Assembly (NCBI RefSeq): GCF_016808335.1
Contig: NC_053146.1
Span: forward strand, 40,296,470-40,360,469
Reading direction: 5' to 3'
Source of the DNA: Panicum virgatum
Lineage: Eukaryota; Streptophyta; Magnoliopsida; Poales; Poaceae
Length of the DNA stretch: 64,000 bases
Part shown: piece by piece, positions 24,584-37,519 of the stretch
Layout: the number at the start of each line of letters is the position of its first letter
Position numbering within the stretch: position 1 is the stretch's first letter
Position numbers and translations under genes: made by a program
Notes under the pieces: model-generated
Seen by the model: the letters and a program-made list of their open reading frames with translations, nothing else
Database searches by the model: none
What the model was told of the DNA's origin: nothing

Positions 24584-26805
24584 CCAAACCTGTCACGTAT
24601 GAAGAACTGACTCTGGAACACAAGCAAAAATACGATGAGGCCAAAGCTCTTTTGAGAGGGCTGGAAGGGGTTCTCACCAGAAGGCTCTCTCGACAACGTT
24701 GACCTATCTGTGCCATCAGAGGAGCGTACCAGGGCCCTACGCCAGGAGATGAACTACATGGTGGCTCACACACTCCATCGGCACTCAGAAAGCCTGGTGA
24801 ACGAGCTTGAGCGCGTGGCACATTGCGTTGTCCAGGAGGTAATCAAGAACCAGTACTCCCCATCGGGACCAACTCTGGGGAGTCACAGGGGGGAAGCTGC
24901 ATTGCAAACCAAGCCGCCAGTGTCCTACTCGCTCGCGGCAGCAATACAGCAGAATTCGCCGATCTACGTCGTCCACAAGATCGGCGGTGATCCTGGAGAA
25001 GGTCAATTCCTCACCGAGCCACCCAAGGAGATCCCGCACGGCTACACGTGCGCCTATATCCCTGACAGCGTCAATCCAACACGCTCGGTGCAGATGGTAA
25101 ACCCAGGAGCTTCTGGAGCAGACGCGGAAAAACAAGCATGGTTGGCAAAGTACGCTACCGGGCCGAATGCTGAGCCATCGGCCCTAGGAGTTCTTAGTGT
25201 GGAGCCGGTCAGTGCAATACTGAGAGACCAGTTCGGCATCCTGCCCAAGAGAAAAGCAATTGGCTACTCCAAGCCGTATCCAAATGACTATGACTTGATC
25301 CCGTTGCCTCCCAAGTATCGGCTTCCTGAGTTCACCAAGTTCAATGGGCAGAAGTAGCCAGCTCCATAGAGCATGTGAGCCGATACTTAACGCAGCTTGG
25401 GATGATCTCAGTATCGGATCCTCTGAGGGTCCGGTTCTTTGGCCAATCTCTTACAGGCCCAGCTTTTGGATGGTACGCGTCATTGGCTCCAGATTCAATT
25501 CGAACTTTTAGGCTGCTGGAAGATCAGTTCCATACCCAGTATCACTCAGCGGCTGCTAAAGCTGGGATTGCCGACCTCGCCCAAGTTAGGCAGAAGCGAG
25601 GAGAGACTGTGTCGGAATACATACAGCGCTTCAGAGAAGTCAAGAGCCGATGCTACTCATCGCGCATCACAGAGAAGGAGGCAGTCGATTTGGCTGTTCT
25701 GGGACTCGGTAAGCCGATCAAGGATCTGGCTTTTCAGTTGGAATTCACCTCTCTAGCACACATGGTGCAGAAGCTTACAGCATATGAGCTTTACCATCCT
25801 GAGCTGTACCAGGACAAGTTCAAGCGCCATGTAAACATGGCCCAGGCGGATGAATCTGATGACTCTGACGGGGAGCAAGAAGTGGCCGTGGCAGAGTGGA
25901 CTCGGGGGGCAAACCCAGTCCCGTGCAAGTGGGTCAAACATTAGGGGCTTGTGAAGGGCTTCGACTTCGACGTGACCAAAGTAGAGCAGATATTTGATCT
26001 GCTCCTCAAAGAAAAATAGCTAAATTTCCCATAGAATCACAAGCTGCCATCCGCACAAGAGCTGCGGCAAGGCTGTACTGCAAATGGCACCACTCGTTCA
26101 CTCATGCCACGAGTGAATGTAAGGAGCTGCGTCGTCAGATCCAATCGGCTATTGAGCAAGGCCGATTAATTCTGGCTCAACACACGATGAAGGTCGACAC
26201 GAAGCCCTTCCCACAAGCCAATGTGGTAGAGTTGTCAGACTTCACTCCTACGAGCCAGAATTTTTCATTCCAGATCAACTTGGCTGGGCCCGTACGCCGT
26301 CGTGACGAGCAAAGGAGAGAGGCTGTTTCTGGCAAACGGCCCCAGGATCAAAATGAGCCAGGGCGACAGCATATTACTGAAGAGCAAGTGTGTTACATCC
26401 GCAATCAGCTTCCAGCTTCCGACCGGCTTCTGGAAAAAATATGAATATCAGCACAAGTTGCGTCGCCGATATCAATCGGAAGAATAGGAGTATGAGTACC
26501 GCACAGGGAGGGCGCTGGGAAGGCGCCAGGCTATTCGCGACCACTGGCATTGCCCGTTCTTTAGGTACTGCTGGAATTTCGGCATGAGCCGATTGCCCAC
26601 TATAGATGATTGTCTGGAGTGCAAGCCTCGGACACACCAGTCAGGCGATACTTCGGTGTTTCGATGCTTGGGGCCCAAAGTGCGTCACAATGAACATATT
26701 GACCGGTCGGCCAGGGGTGATTCCGAGCCAGAAGAAGAAGACAGGTACCATCGCCCACGGTGGTGTCCTAACGGGCTTAATTGCTCGCAGAAGCGCAGAG
26801 TGTAG

Positions 26806-27630
26806 CGCTTGCGCAATCTAGAAGAGGCAGAAGCAAAGTACCTTGACGTGCTGAGGAAGGCGCGTCCGGATCTTGCGGAACAAGTCAAGCACCCACGAAG
26901 GGTGGAAAGGCGCCCTCCAAGAAAAGAGTGGCGCCCCAAGCAGACAAAAGCCGATGAGAAGCCATCGGCTGATGTGAACATGGTGTTCGTGCTCCCATCA
27001 GAGTTCCGGACACCCCAACCGGAGGATTTGCCTATTGCACAGTTGGATCTTGGCCCCCAGCCGATCATCTTCGAGAAACCAAAGGAAAAAAGATACAAAC
27101 ATTTGAAGGGGCTGTATCTCAAGGGCTTCATCAATGGTAAACCCGTTAACAGGATGCTGGTTGACACCGGTGCTGCAGTCAACCTGATGCCATATTCGGT
27201 GCTGCGCCGGTTGGGGCGTTCTTCTGCCGATCTAATCAAGACCAATGTGATGCTCAATGACTTCAACGGACAACCATCAGAGGCAATGGGGGTCCTTAAT
27301 GTGGAGTTGACAGTGGGCCGCAAGACGATCCCGACTTCGTTCTTCATCGTCAATAGCAAAAGTACATACACGGAATTGCTCGGGAGGGATTGGATTCACG
27401 CCAACTGTTGTATCCCTTACATAATGCATCAGTATCTCATCCAATGGGATGGCTATGAAGTGGAGGTGGTCCGTGCAGATGACTCCAGCGAGGTCTTGCT
27501 CGCAGACATGAACGCCTGGGATGTAGATGGTCAAGAGCCGATCTCAGGGATCGCCCTGGAAGATTGTGATCGGATCAAAGCGACAAAAAACGGACTGAGG
27601 CTGGTCTTATCCACTGGCCTCACAGAGTAG
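26806..27630 (+). pseudogene. Tat-type aspartic protease region
   Basis: Continuation of the gag-pro frame after the stop at 26803. Begins with a charged linker (LRNLEEAEAKYLDVLRKARP), then YKHLKGLYLKGFINGKPVNR and the retropepsin core MLVDTGAAVNLMPYSVL with the catalytic DTG near 27163, followed by LLGRDWIHANCCIPYIMHQY, the usual second half. The frame is open to the stop at 27628. The protease would cut the Gag-Pol polyprotein. A short untranslated or frame-shifted stretch (27631-27940) separates it from the reverse transcriptase. Confidence 0.85.
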
Positions 27631-27940
27631 ACGCATCCTGGCATGCTACGGGGTGTAATAGAGTTAGAGAGGCCGGTCCCAGCGACCGGCCCCAAAAAAT
27701 AGAAAAATCCTGTTTGGGGTCGGAATTGTTACATCATGTACATACGATGGCCTGCTCTGGCAGTTGGCCACTCATCGACTATTTGGTTTCGAATGATGAT
27801 GGGAGTATAGAAGCGGCCAGCCCATGCGGTTGGCCAAATAATTTTTCTTGTCATCTCCCTGTGTTTGCCACTGATCTTGTGGATAACGAAGACTCGCCTG
27901 CGTTCGCAGCTGGTTTTTCAGACGACGGCAAGCTGATGAT

Positions 27941-29410
27941 TTGGAAGAGGTTGACATCGGTCCTGGGGATAAGCCACGGCCGACATTTATCAGCAAGAAG
28001 TTGGATCCGGTCTTGCGTGAGGAGATGATTGCACTGCTGAAAGAGTACCGGGATTGTTTTGCATGGGACTACACCGAGATGCCCGATCTAGACAGAAGCA
28101 TCTTTGAGCATCGACTCCCGCTCAAGAAAGGGTTTCGGCCGTTTCAGCAACGAGCACGTCAGATGAAGTCCGAAGTTCTAGAAGAAGTCAAGAAATAGGT
28201 GGAGAAGATGTTGGATGCTGGGTTCATCAGGCCGTGCCGGTATGCAGAATGGATCTCTAGCGTGGTACCGGTGCAAAAGAAGGATGACTGATGGTGTGTC
28301 TGTGTTGATTTTAGAGATCTCAACAGAGCGACACCAAAGGAAGAATACCCGATGCCTGTTGCAGAGACATTGATCAACGCAGCTGCCGGCCACAAAATGA
28401 TGAGTTTTATGGACGGTAATGCCGGCTACAACCAGATCTTCATGGCCCCAGAAGACGTGAACAAGACCGCGTTCAGAGTACCAGGCGCAGTCGGCTTGTT
28501 CGAATATTTGGTTATGACCTTTGGACTTAAAAATACCGGTGCAACGTACCAACGTGCCAGGAATTACATTTTTCATGAGCTCATCGGCAAACTGGTAGAA
28601 ATTTATATTGATGATGTCATGGTCAAATCCAAATCAGCTGGGGGCATCTAGAAGATCTGCGTCAAGTTTTGGAGCGGACTCGAAGGTTTGGGCTCAAAAT
28701 GAACCCAAAGAAATGTGCATTTGGAGTATCGGCCGGTCAATTTTTGGGATTCCTGGTGCACGAATGGGGGATCAAGATCGGCTTGAAGAACCAAGAAGCT
28801 GTGAAGACGATGAAGCCGTCTACCACGAAGAAAGAGTTGCAGAAGCTCATCGGTAAAATTAACTTTGTCAGATGATTTATTTATAATCTGTCTGGGCGCA
28901 TGGAACCGTTCATGGGTTTAGTGAAGATCAAATCCGATGATGAGTTTCGCTGGGGGGCAGAACAACAGCAAGCTTTCGATGAAATCAAAGAATATTTGTC
29001 AAAGCCTCCAGTGTTGGTTCCTCCTTAGCAAGATAGGCCGTTCTACGTGTACCTATCCGTGGGTGACACTTCCATTGCTTCGGTGTTAGTTCAGAAGCAC
29101 GACGGCCAGGAGAGGGTGGTTTTCTACCTCAGCAGGCACATGTTAGACGCTGAGACCAGGTATCCTGAGATCGAGAAGCTTTTCCTTTGCTTATTCTTTA
29201 CATGTACAAAGCTTCGTCATATTTTGCTCTCGGCGGAAACAATTGTCATATGCAAATCGGATGTCATAAAGCATATGCTGTCGGCTCATGTCCTGAAAGG
29301 CCGGCTTGGAAAATGGATGTTTGCATTGTCAGAGTTCGATATTCGGTATCATCCTGCGAAAGCAGTCAAAGGACAAGCACTGGCGGATCTTGTTGCAGAC
29401 AGGATCCGTA
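27941..29410 (+). pseudogene. Tat-type reverse transcriptase and RNase H
   Basis: Reads DKPRPTFISKKLDPVLREEM, KEYRDCFAWDY, FRPFQQRARQM, then the RT motifs VCVDFRDLNRATPK, MSFMDGNAGYNQIFM, TFGLKNTGATYQRA and the catalytic YIDDVMVKS near 28605. RNase H follows (YVYLSVGDTSIASVLVQ, VVFYLSRHMLDAETRYPEIE, LRHILLSAETIVICKSDV). In-frame stops at 28196-28198, 28289-28291, 28873-28875 and 29026-29028, plus a frameshift near 28650. From family knowledge the stops stand where Gln or Arg is usual (CAG or CGA). Enzyme would make cDNA in the particle; this copy cannot. Confidence 0.9.
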
Positions 29411-29840
29411 CTGATATTGCTGCACTATTTATTCGTGCTTGGGCTATGTTTTTTGACGGATCGGCTTGTGATGATGGATGCGGTGTGGGAATTCTATTGG
29501 TATCGCCTCGAGGGGCGACTTACTCCTTCTCCATCAGAATGACTGCCCCATGCACCAATAATTTGGTGGAATATGAAGCCGTTCGCAAAGGGATGGAACT
29601 GCTCCTCGAAGCTGGTGCAGAAGCGGTGGAAATTTTTGGAGATTCAAAGCTGGTGATTTCTCAGCTCACGGAAGAATATAGATGTGAGAGCGAGGCTCTT
29701 TTTCCGATATGGATGCAGTGCCATGAGTTGATGTCACAATTCAGGTACATCAATTTCCACTGGATACGCAGGACTCTGAATAATGAAGCCAATGATTTGG
29801 CACAGATGGCTTCTGGGTACAAGGAAACAGCCAATGGAGT
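29411..29840 (+). pseudogene. Second, archaeal-type RNase H (aRNH) of the Tat lineage
   Basis: After the first RNase H the frame continues with AWAMFFDGSACDDGCGVGI, NNLVEYEAVRKGMELLLEAG, EIFGDSKLVISQL and NNEANDLAQMASGY, the D-E-D pattern of an RNase H1 fold. A duplicated RNase H of this kind between RT-RH and integrase is the hallmark of Tat elements. This segment is open, with catalytic residues present, within the 29047-30795 frame. Confidence 0.9.
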
Positions 29841-30039
29841 CGATGTAGAAGTTCAGTTTCTAGAACCCGGAGACTGGAGAGCCGATATCTTCAATTACTT
29901 GAAGGATTCGGCTCGGGGGGCACCCAGAAGGATAAGACTCAAGGCCATGAAGTATGTTCTGATAGGGGATGACATGTTCTACAGGACCTTGGAAGGACTA
30001 CTGCTTAAATGTCTGGGACCTTCAGAGTCAAATCGGCTC

Positions 30040-31130
30040 TTGCATGAGGTTCATGAAGGAGCCTGCGGTACTCATCAATCGGCTCATAAGATGAAGTGGC
30101 TGATTAGGCGATCGGGTTATTACTGGCCCACTATGCTTGAATATTGTTTCAAATATTACAAAGGATATCAGGCATGTCAGAGGTTTGGCAAAATTCAGAT
30201 AGTGCCAGCATCAGTAATGAATCCTATCATCAAACCGTGGCCATTCAGAGGTTGGCCCATGGACATGATTGGTCAGATCAACCCGTCATCTAGCAAGGGT
30301 CACCAATGGGTCCTAACTGCTATAGATTATTTCACAAAGTGGGTAGAGGCAGTGCCCATGAGGACAGTAGCGTCAAGATATGTGATCAGCTTTGTCAAAG
30401 AGCACATCATTCACAGATTTGGGATCCCTCAGACCATTACGACCGATGGAGGATCAGTCTTTATATCAGAGGAATTCAGGAAGTTTGCCAATGACATGGG
30501 GATTAAGTTGATCAGATCATCTCCATATTATGCCCAGGCTAATGGACAAGCTGAAGCATCCAACCAGAGCCTCATCAAGCTGATAAAGCGAAAGATCGAT
30601 GAATATCCTAGGCGCTGGCATGAAGTGTTGTCAGAAGCTTTATGGGCATATCGTATTTCATGTCACGGGTCCACAAGACATCGCCGTATCATTTGGTTTA
30701 TGGCCAAGACGCTGTGTTACCATGGGAGATCACGTCCGGATCAAGGCGTGTTGAGTTTCAGAATGATCTATCTGCTGAACAGTATGCATCCTTGATGAAC
30801 GATAATGTGGAGGATCTGACAGAGCTAAGGCTTTGGTCGCTGGAGAAGATCAAGGAAAATAAGGCAAAAGTTGCTCGTGCGTACAACAAGAAGGTCAAGC
30901 CAAAGAATTTCCAGGTTGGAGACTTGGTCTGGGAGGCAGTATTGCCATTGGGAACTAAAGATAAGAAGTTTGGTAAATGGTCTCCAACTTGGCACGGGCC
31001 GTACAAGGTTGATCAGGTTTTGCCTGGGAATGCATACATGCTTGAGGAGCTGGACGGTGTCAAGTTTCCTGTTACTGTCAATGGTCAACACCTCAAGAAG
31101 TATTTCCCGAGCATGTGGGAAAGCGAGTAA
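30040..31130 (+). pseudogene. Tat-type integrase
   Basis: The zinc-binding part has HEVHEGACGTHQSAHK and YYKGYQACQRFGK; the first of the two Cys is Tyr here (TAT for TGT), which would weaken the HHCC site. The core carries MDMIGQI, ITTDGGSVF and QANGQAEASNQ, the D-D-E residues. A frameshift near 30650-30680 breaks it, and the C-terminal part (NFQVGDLVWEAVLP, FGKWSPTWHGPYKV) goes on in another frame to the stop at 31130. Integrase would insert cDNA into chromosomes. Confidence 0.88.
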
Positions 31131-31143
31131 CAAGAGTCGATGA

Positions 31144-31278
31144 GATAGGCTGTACTGAGATAGGCCAACATGTTGAGTTGGCCAGTAAAAAAAATAAAAG
31201 AGATAGGCTAACACGTTGAGTTGGCCGGTAAAAAAAAATGAATGGGAAGCCAACACGTTGAGTTGGCTAGTAAAAATA
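31144..31278. repeat. Three imperfect copies of a 45-60 bp motif after Tat integrase
   Basis: The core AACACGTTGAGTTGGCC or a variant, followed by an A-rich run, occurs near 31165, 31211 and 31253. It lies between the convergent ends of pol and the antisense gene, where 3' ends of both transcripts would meet. Confidence 0.8.
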
Positions 31279-31386
31279 CATATGAGAAGCAAGACAGCCG
31301 ATGTCTAACCATCGACTTAAGATGTTTTAAATGAGTACAAGTTTCCGGTTTAACAGGCCACATCAAATGTTTTCTGAATAGTTCTA

Positions 31387-34376
31387 CTAGTTCAGGAATT
31401 TTTCTATGGCATGGATGGCGTCCGCACGTACATCATCAGCTCTTGCAATGATTTCTTCGTCGTTCTTGTCATCGCCTGATATTATCTGTCGACTCAAGGT
31501 GCTTATCTCTGCAAACTCTGCCTGTATTTGTTCAGTCATTTCTTGGGCTTCCTGCCTAGAGTTTGCGATCGAAGCTTTCTCCTCTTGGATCAGTCTTTGG
31601 ATAGTTCGGACCTTTTCTTCAAGTTCCATCAGTTCCTTTTCCAAGAGGTTGAGTCGTCTTGTGTTCTCGGAGATATCGGCTTTAGCATCCAGAGTTGCTT
31701 TCTTTTGGTTGAGGGCTTTGCACTTTTGAGCTATGTCAGTTTTCAAAAAGACTTGAGAATGACGTGCTTCTATTCTTTGTTGAGCTGCCTCCGCCTCTGC
31801 CCGAAAGAAAGGAAGATGGCCGGCTGGCCAGAGTTTGACTCGAACTAATTCTGGAAGCTGGGATTCTATCTGCTCAAGAATTTCTTTTATCTTGCTGGAA
31901 TCATCAACCAGAGCAGTGATCGGAGCAGATAATAGATCCTTGATGAGTTGAAGCTGATTTGCCAAATTAGCCGATTGCTGCAGAGATTGTGTTTTTGTTC
32001 CAGGGGCAGTCAGACCCATCGATGCCGGGTCAAAGGAAAGTAAACCTGAAATATCAAAGCCCTATGGACATATCTGAAGTTAGAGATAGATGCATTTATG
32101 AAGCTATCGGCTGGTTTAGAATTGGTTCTCATAAAAGTTACCTGTTCTGAACAAGAAGTAATGATCGGTTCAGGTGTAGCCGATCCGGTTGGATTGGAGG
32201 TGACAACAGGGGCTTCGACTGTGTTGGCCTGTTCGTCATGCACATCCGTCAGAGTATTTGATGTCTCAGTTGCTCCAGTATCAGCTTCATGAACGATGAC
32301 TTCGTGTTGTGCTGGGCTACTGGTTTCAAGGATGTCTTCAGCTGCGTCCTGGAAATAGAATTACAGTCAACCAGAGTACATATGTATGCAATAAACAAGA
32401 AGTTTTAGAATGATGAACTACCTGGTTGGTGTTGGACTCTGATGGACTCGGGGAAGCTGGTGCTGGTTTCTTGATGACACGCCTCGTGATCGTCTTCCTT
32501 TTCTTGGTCAAGACTCGGGGGGCAACACTTGTAGAAGCTTGTCTTCGTTTGGAAGCCGACTGAAGTAAGTCTGGCTGAATAGTCATTATCACTTTCTTCA
32601 TTGATGATGATCCTTTGCAGAAGAGTACATTAGGAGCAGTTGGAAGAAAGTGGAATGACTCCCCGTCGCTGGTCATAGGTTCTGGACCATCCTGTTACTG
32701 CTGACAGGGTGAGCAGGATTAGTCAAGTAAAGGAGTGGATGATTTAGAAAGGGTAAAGTGCATAAATTCAGTACCTCTTCCTCGGGGATTATATATTCAG
32801 GATCAATTTGCCGCAGTCGAGGACCTAGAGCTTCTCTGAAAACATGGGTCTTCCACATTCCCCACCATGTGCTAAAATCGATCGATGAAGGATCAAAGGA
32901 TAGATCGGCTGGTATTGGAATGTGGAGGTCATTGAACATGCTGTAGCATCTTGAGCTGGTGAGACCGTCAGGCAGATCGGCTCTGCTCTCCACCAAGTGG
33001 TGAATATGGAAGTGGGGAGGGATCTGTCCTATGCTAAATTGCCGAGCTGCTATGACTGGTTGGTAAGATTCATAACCTGGCTTGATAATTCTATTAGAGG
33101 TGCTGATGCCAACAGGAAGGAAGCCAGGTTGGATCATTAAAGAGTATAAATGCCGAGTGCTGTTGTCATTGGCAAAGTTGTCTAATCTGAAGGCAGTTGG
33201 GTTTTCAAAGGATTCAGATTCAGTGAATGGGAGATAGAGTGGATTATCCAGTCCTTTGTAGAAGACTCTGAACCAGTTTACTGCATCTGCTGAATTCAGT
33301 TTACTGCCAGGGAGACTAAATAAAGCTTGGCCATAGCTAGTACATCTAATTGGTTTGCCACTCTCATAAGGAAAATAGTTCTTGGTTAGGCCTTAGAAGT
33401 TCGAAATCTGGTGCTAAAAGTACAGTTGTGCCCACAACTGAATAAACCACCAAGGGCCTCCAGTTCTCAGTTTCTTTTGGTTAAGCAAGTTAGATGTCAT
33501 CAAATGGAGATATCTGTAGGTTGCTCCAAGGAAAAGTTTGCCTAGGCCGATGTGATTGCCATGGGCCAGGTGATAGGCTAAGGGAAGATAGTTCTTAGTT
33601 GGAGCTAAAGAAGGGCCACATAAGATGAAGTGTTCTAGCCAAAGATTCAAGAAGGCTGTGTGTTCCTTCTCAGTCACTGGACCTTTTGTTCTCATGTGCT
33701 GATTCATATAAGTACCCCTGTTTGTGCAGTTAACCTTGGAAGAAAGTTTGAAGGGGACTTCTGTCATTTTGTGGGCAGCTGGATTAGGAGATCCAATGTC
33801 TAGGCCAGTGATCATGGTGACATTTAGCAGAGTGGGAGTCATGGGTCCATGACCAAAGAGGAAACAGTTCGGAGCATCGGACCAGAAATAGCCGATGGTT
33901 TTCAGAAGGTTTTCATCTTTGTCAAGGGGTGATAATGATAAGCTAAGTGCATCGGCTATGTTCAAATCCTGCCACAAGGGCATATAAGCTTTTGCTACTT
34001 TGCTGTACCTTGTAATCCAGCCCTCAGGAGGGTTGGGCCAGGTTCTTAGGCAGTCGGCCCAGAGGTTCAAAGAAATGTTTTGACTCATGAAAGGGATCCT
34101 ATTTGCTTCACAAGAGATCAAATCTATGGGGTTTTCATGAGTTCGTGGGCCAAGACAAAAATATTTTGGGTTTGAAGGATGCGGCAAAAGGATGTCTGAC
34201 ACCTGAAGTTCAGAAATTCAGAAGTATGCATACGGTGTCAGGTTTTAGAATTTAAAGTTTCAGAAGCTTAATAAGCTGAGGAATATTAAAAGAATCAGGA
34301 TGAATATTACCTTCAGGCCGCAGATTGCCGCATCATCAACGGTAGGATTTGTTGTCTGAGCTGCAGAGTCTGCCAT
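31387..34376 (-). pseudogene. Antisense five-exon plant-mobile-domain/coiled-coil gene of the Tat element
   Basis: Minus strand, exons 34376-34311, 34202-32775, 32691-32422, 32348-32142 and 32061-31387. All introns have GT-AG ends and every exon is a multiple of three. It starts MADSAAQTTNPTVDDAAICG. Exon 2 (476 codons) contains the plant mobile domain (aminotransferase-like PMD) signature: GYFWSDAPNCFLFGHGPMTP, TLLNVTMITGLDIGSP, AFLNLWLEHFILCG. Exon 3 is basic (KKRKTITRRVIKK, a likely nuclear signal), exon 4 acidic, exon 5 a coiled coil. Intact length would be about 880 residues. Two in-frame stops in exon 2 (33414-33416 and 33393-33395) disable this copy; both could be Gln codons. PMD proteins occur in host silencing factors (MAIN family) and inside transposons; role here is unknown. 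It runs convergent to pol. Confidence 0.85.
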
Positions 34377-34580
34377 AGTTCAGATCCGTTGACTTGGGGT
34401 TTGGTTGCTGTGGGCTCAGATTCGAATTCCGGATGCTTGAAGAATTCTTTCTCGAATTTGTAGGGCTGGGTTTTCGAATTACGTTCGGATTTGAGAGCTT
34501 GGTTCGAGTTCGGTTCAAGGTGGAAGTGATACTCTACTCTTGTGCGGGTTGCTTCTAGTTTGAATTTCGTCGGCTCTTGG

Positions 34581-34590
34581 ATATTTATAG
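34581..34590 (-). promoter_or_regulatory. TATA box for the antisense PMD gene
   Basis: Minus-strand CTATAAATAT about 205 bp before the ATG at 34376, with no coding region of its own in between. Placement suggests a separate internal promoter. Confidence 0.6.
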
Positions 34591-34773
34591 AAGCCTGATG
34601 CGTTGCCATCGGATTTTTGGAAAGTAAACATCAGACACACAGAATTTAAGGAAGTCGATTTCATTAATAGAAAGGTTTCTTACAAGGGAAAGCCGTTTGT
34701 TACAAAGGAATTAATCCTTCGGCTTTGTGATCCTACCCCTATGATGCTACCTACTTCAACTGCTCATAGGTAC

Positions 34774-35325
34774 CTAGTACATACGGCATTTGGGGCTTCG
34801 GGCCGGTGGACCCCCGCTGCCGTCGCTGTCGTCGCCGTCGTCGTTGTCGCTGCCGAAGGCGCTGCTGCCGCCTTCAGACCCGAAGTCGCTCCAGCCGTCG
34901 CCGCCGCCGCTGTTCTCTTCCTCGCTGTCCTCCTCGGAGGACCCGAGGAACCGAAAGGGCTTTCCGCCCATCGGCTCGTCATCGTCGGAGGAGTCGATCT
35001 CCTCTTCCGAGGAGGAGTCGACTCCGTCCGAAGAGGGGTCTTCCTCGTCGCTGTTCTCCGACTCCTCCTGGAACAGGAGCCAGAGGTCTTCTCCCTCGGT
35101 CTTGGGCTCGTCTTCCTCAGAGACGGTCCCGAAGTCGAACTCCTCTGCATCCCAGTGCAGAGGAGCCAGCGATTCGTACGCTGCAGTTGGATCCCACTCT
35201 GGCGTCGGCTCCCGACTCTCCGGGATGGAGTCGATGGAAGAAGCAGGGAGGGGGGAAGAAGAAGGAGAAGAGGAGGAGGAAGAGTCTCCAAAGGAGTTGG
35301 AGTCGGAGGAGGAAGAGATCGCCAT
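34774..35325 (-). CDS. Antisense acidic Ser/Glu/Asp-rich ORF of the Tat element
   Basis: 183-residue minus-strand ORF from MAISSSSDS. It has a Ser-rich start, a conserved-looking block (SREPTPEWDPTAAYESLAPL, HWDAEEFDF) and then alternating Ser and acidic residues (DGVDSSSEEEIDSSDDDEPM). I recall related grass transposon proteins with the PTPEWDP block, so I take the minus frame as real, although the plus strand is also open through this GC-rich stretch. It lies upstream of the antisense PMD gene on the same strand and could be an upstream gene or alternative first exon. No enzyme motif; an acidic, disordered protein. Confidence 0.55.
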   Translation of the reverse strand: MAISSSSDSNSFGDSSSSSSPSSSPLPASSIDSIPESREPTPEWDPTAAYESLAPLHWDAEEFDFGTVSEEDEPKTEGEDLWLLFQEESENSDEEDPSSDGVDSSSEEEIDSSDDDEPMGGKPFRFLGSSEEDSEEENSGGGDGWSDFGSEGGSSAFGSDNDDGDDSDGSGGPPARSPKCRMY

Positions 35326-35417
35326 GGCTATTGATGTTGGAGGACTGGGGGTTTCTGCGCTACTGGCTTTGGGAGGAAGAAGGAGTTTGTCGTGAAGAAG
35401 AGCCGATTCGGGGTGAG

Positions 35418-35425
35418 ATTAAATA
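35418..35425 (-). promoter_or_regulatory. TATA-like box before the antisense acidic ORF
   Basis: Minus-strand TATTTAAT lies about 95 bp upstream of the ATG at 35325. The second Tat-like element at 40441-40847 has CTATAAATAG at the same spacing before an ATG, which supports it. Confidence 0.5.
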
Positions 35426-35573
35426 GTGAAAAGATGGAAGACGGATCGGCAGTTTCACGTTCTACGAGGAGCCAATTGCAGAGACGTTGCATCTTCCTTG
35501 GTGGTTGCAGTGTGCTTAGTGAGCATTAACGGGAAGATGAAGCGACAGAGTGGTTTTGGAACTACCATTGCCA

Positions 35574-35589
35574 AAACCAGGGGGGCATG
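35574..35589 (+). other. Polypurine tract of the Tat-type element
   Basis: AAACCAGGGGGGCATG directly precedes the 3' LTR start TGTTATC. Confidence 0.85.
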
Positions 35590-36892
<1,303 letters not shown>

Positions 36893-37029
36893 CTATCAAG
36901 AGAGGTCGTGTACTCGTGCTTGATGGGTCTTTAGTGCCATTTTTCTCAAAATGTCTAGTTGCATGCATGAGGGCTAACAACATTTTGAAAAAGGTTGAAA
37001 AAGATCAAGTTTGAGAGCTGTCTGCCTAA

Positions 37030-37320
37030 GTGCGAACAGTCCGCCCCTAGGGTGCGGACGGTCCGCCCCTGTACCGGAGAGCATGTTTAGCTCTGGTGGG
37101 AGTTAAAATTGGCTTGCGGACAGTCCGGCCTGGGATGGCGGACGGTCCGTCACACTAATCAAAAGTGTACCAGAGACATATTTTGTCTCTAGTGGAAAAG
37201 TGGGTTGAACGGCGGATGTTCCGCCCTGGGGAGCGGATGGCCCGCCGGTCATTTAGAGATTAGTACCGGAGACGTTGCATCTCTTTGGGCTTGATGGTTG
37301 AACGGCGGACGGTCCGCCTG
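37030..37320. repeat. GCGGACGGTCCGC motifs in the copia LTR U3
   Basis: About seven copies or near copies near 37032, 37053, 37117, 37138, 37213, 37233 and 37303, as in the region after pol. Confidence 0.8.
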
Positions 37321-37519
37321 TAGCGAAAATGGCCTCTCATGCCATTTTTCAATATAATATTTTGGCGATTGATGACACACACAATACTTGGACTAATATG
37401 ATTGTTAAGATAAACATTCCCAGGCTTTTAGGTTCAAGTGATGACAAAGAGAAGATAGGCGTAGCTAGACCCGAAGGGCCGCCCCTTCGGTCTAAGGGAC
37501 AAGAATTGAGGCATTTTGC

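Larger units (their letters stand above)
21015..26805 (+). pseudogene. Tat-type gag, split by a solo LTR and frameshifted
   Basis: The ATG at 21015 opens 15 codons ([15 protein letters not shown]) before the solo LTR of 21060-24583. Reading resumes at 24589 with PVTYEELTLEHKQKYDEAKA in the same frame. A frameshift lies near 24690 and another at about 25350. The gag core (FFGQSLTGPAFGWYASLAPD, FHTQYHSAAA, RQKRGETVSEYIQRFREVK) matches the retrotransposon gag domain. A cysteine-rich segment (CPFFRYCWN to CLEC) near 26545-26630 takes the place of a zinc knuckle. Stops at 25942-25944, 26017-26019, 26032-26034 and 26803-26805; three of these would be CAG. Gag would form the particle shell around the RNA. 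Confidence 0.85.

Noticed and set aside
34603..35426. Plus-strand ORFs opposite the acidic antisense ORF
   Set aside because: Arg- or Ser-rich mirror products of the same biased sequence; the minus frame has the recognisable PTPEWDP block.
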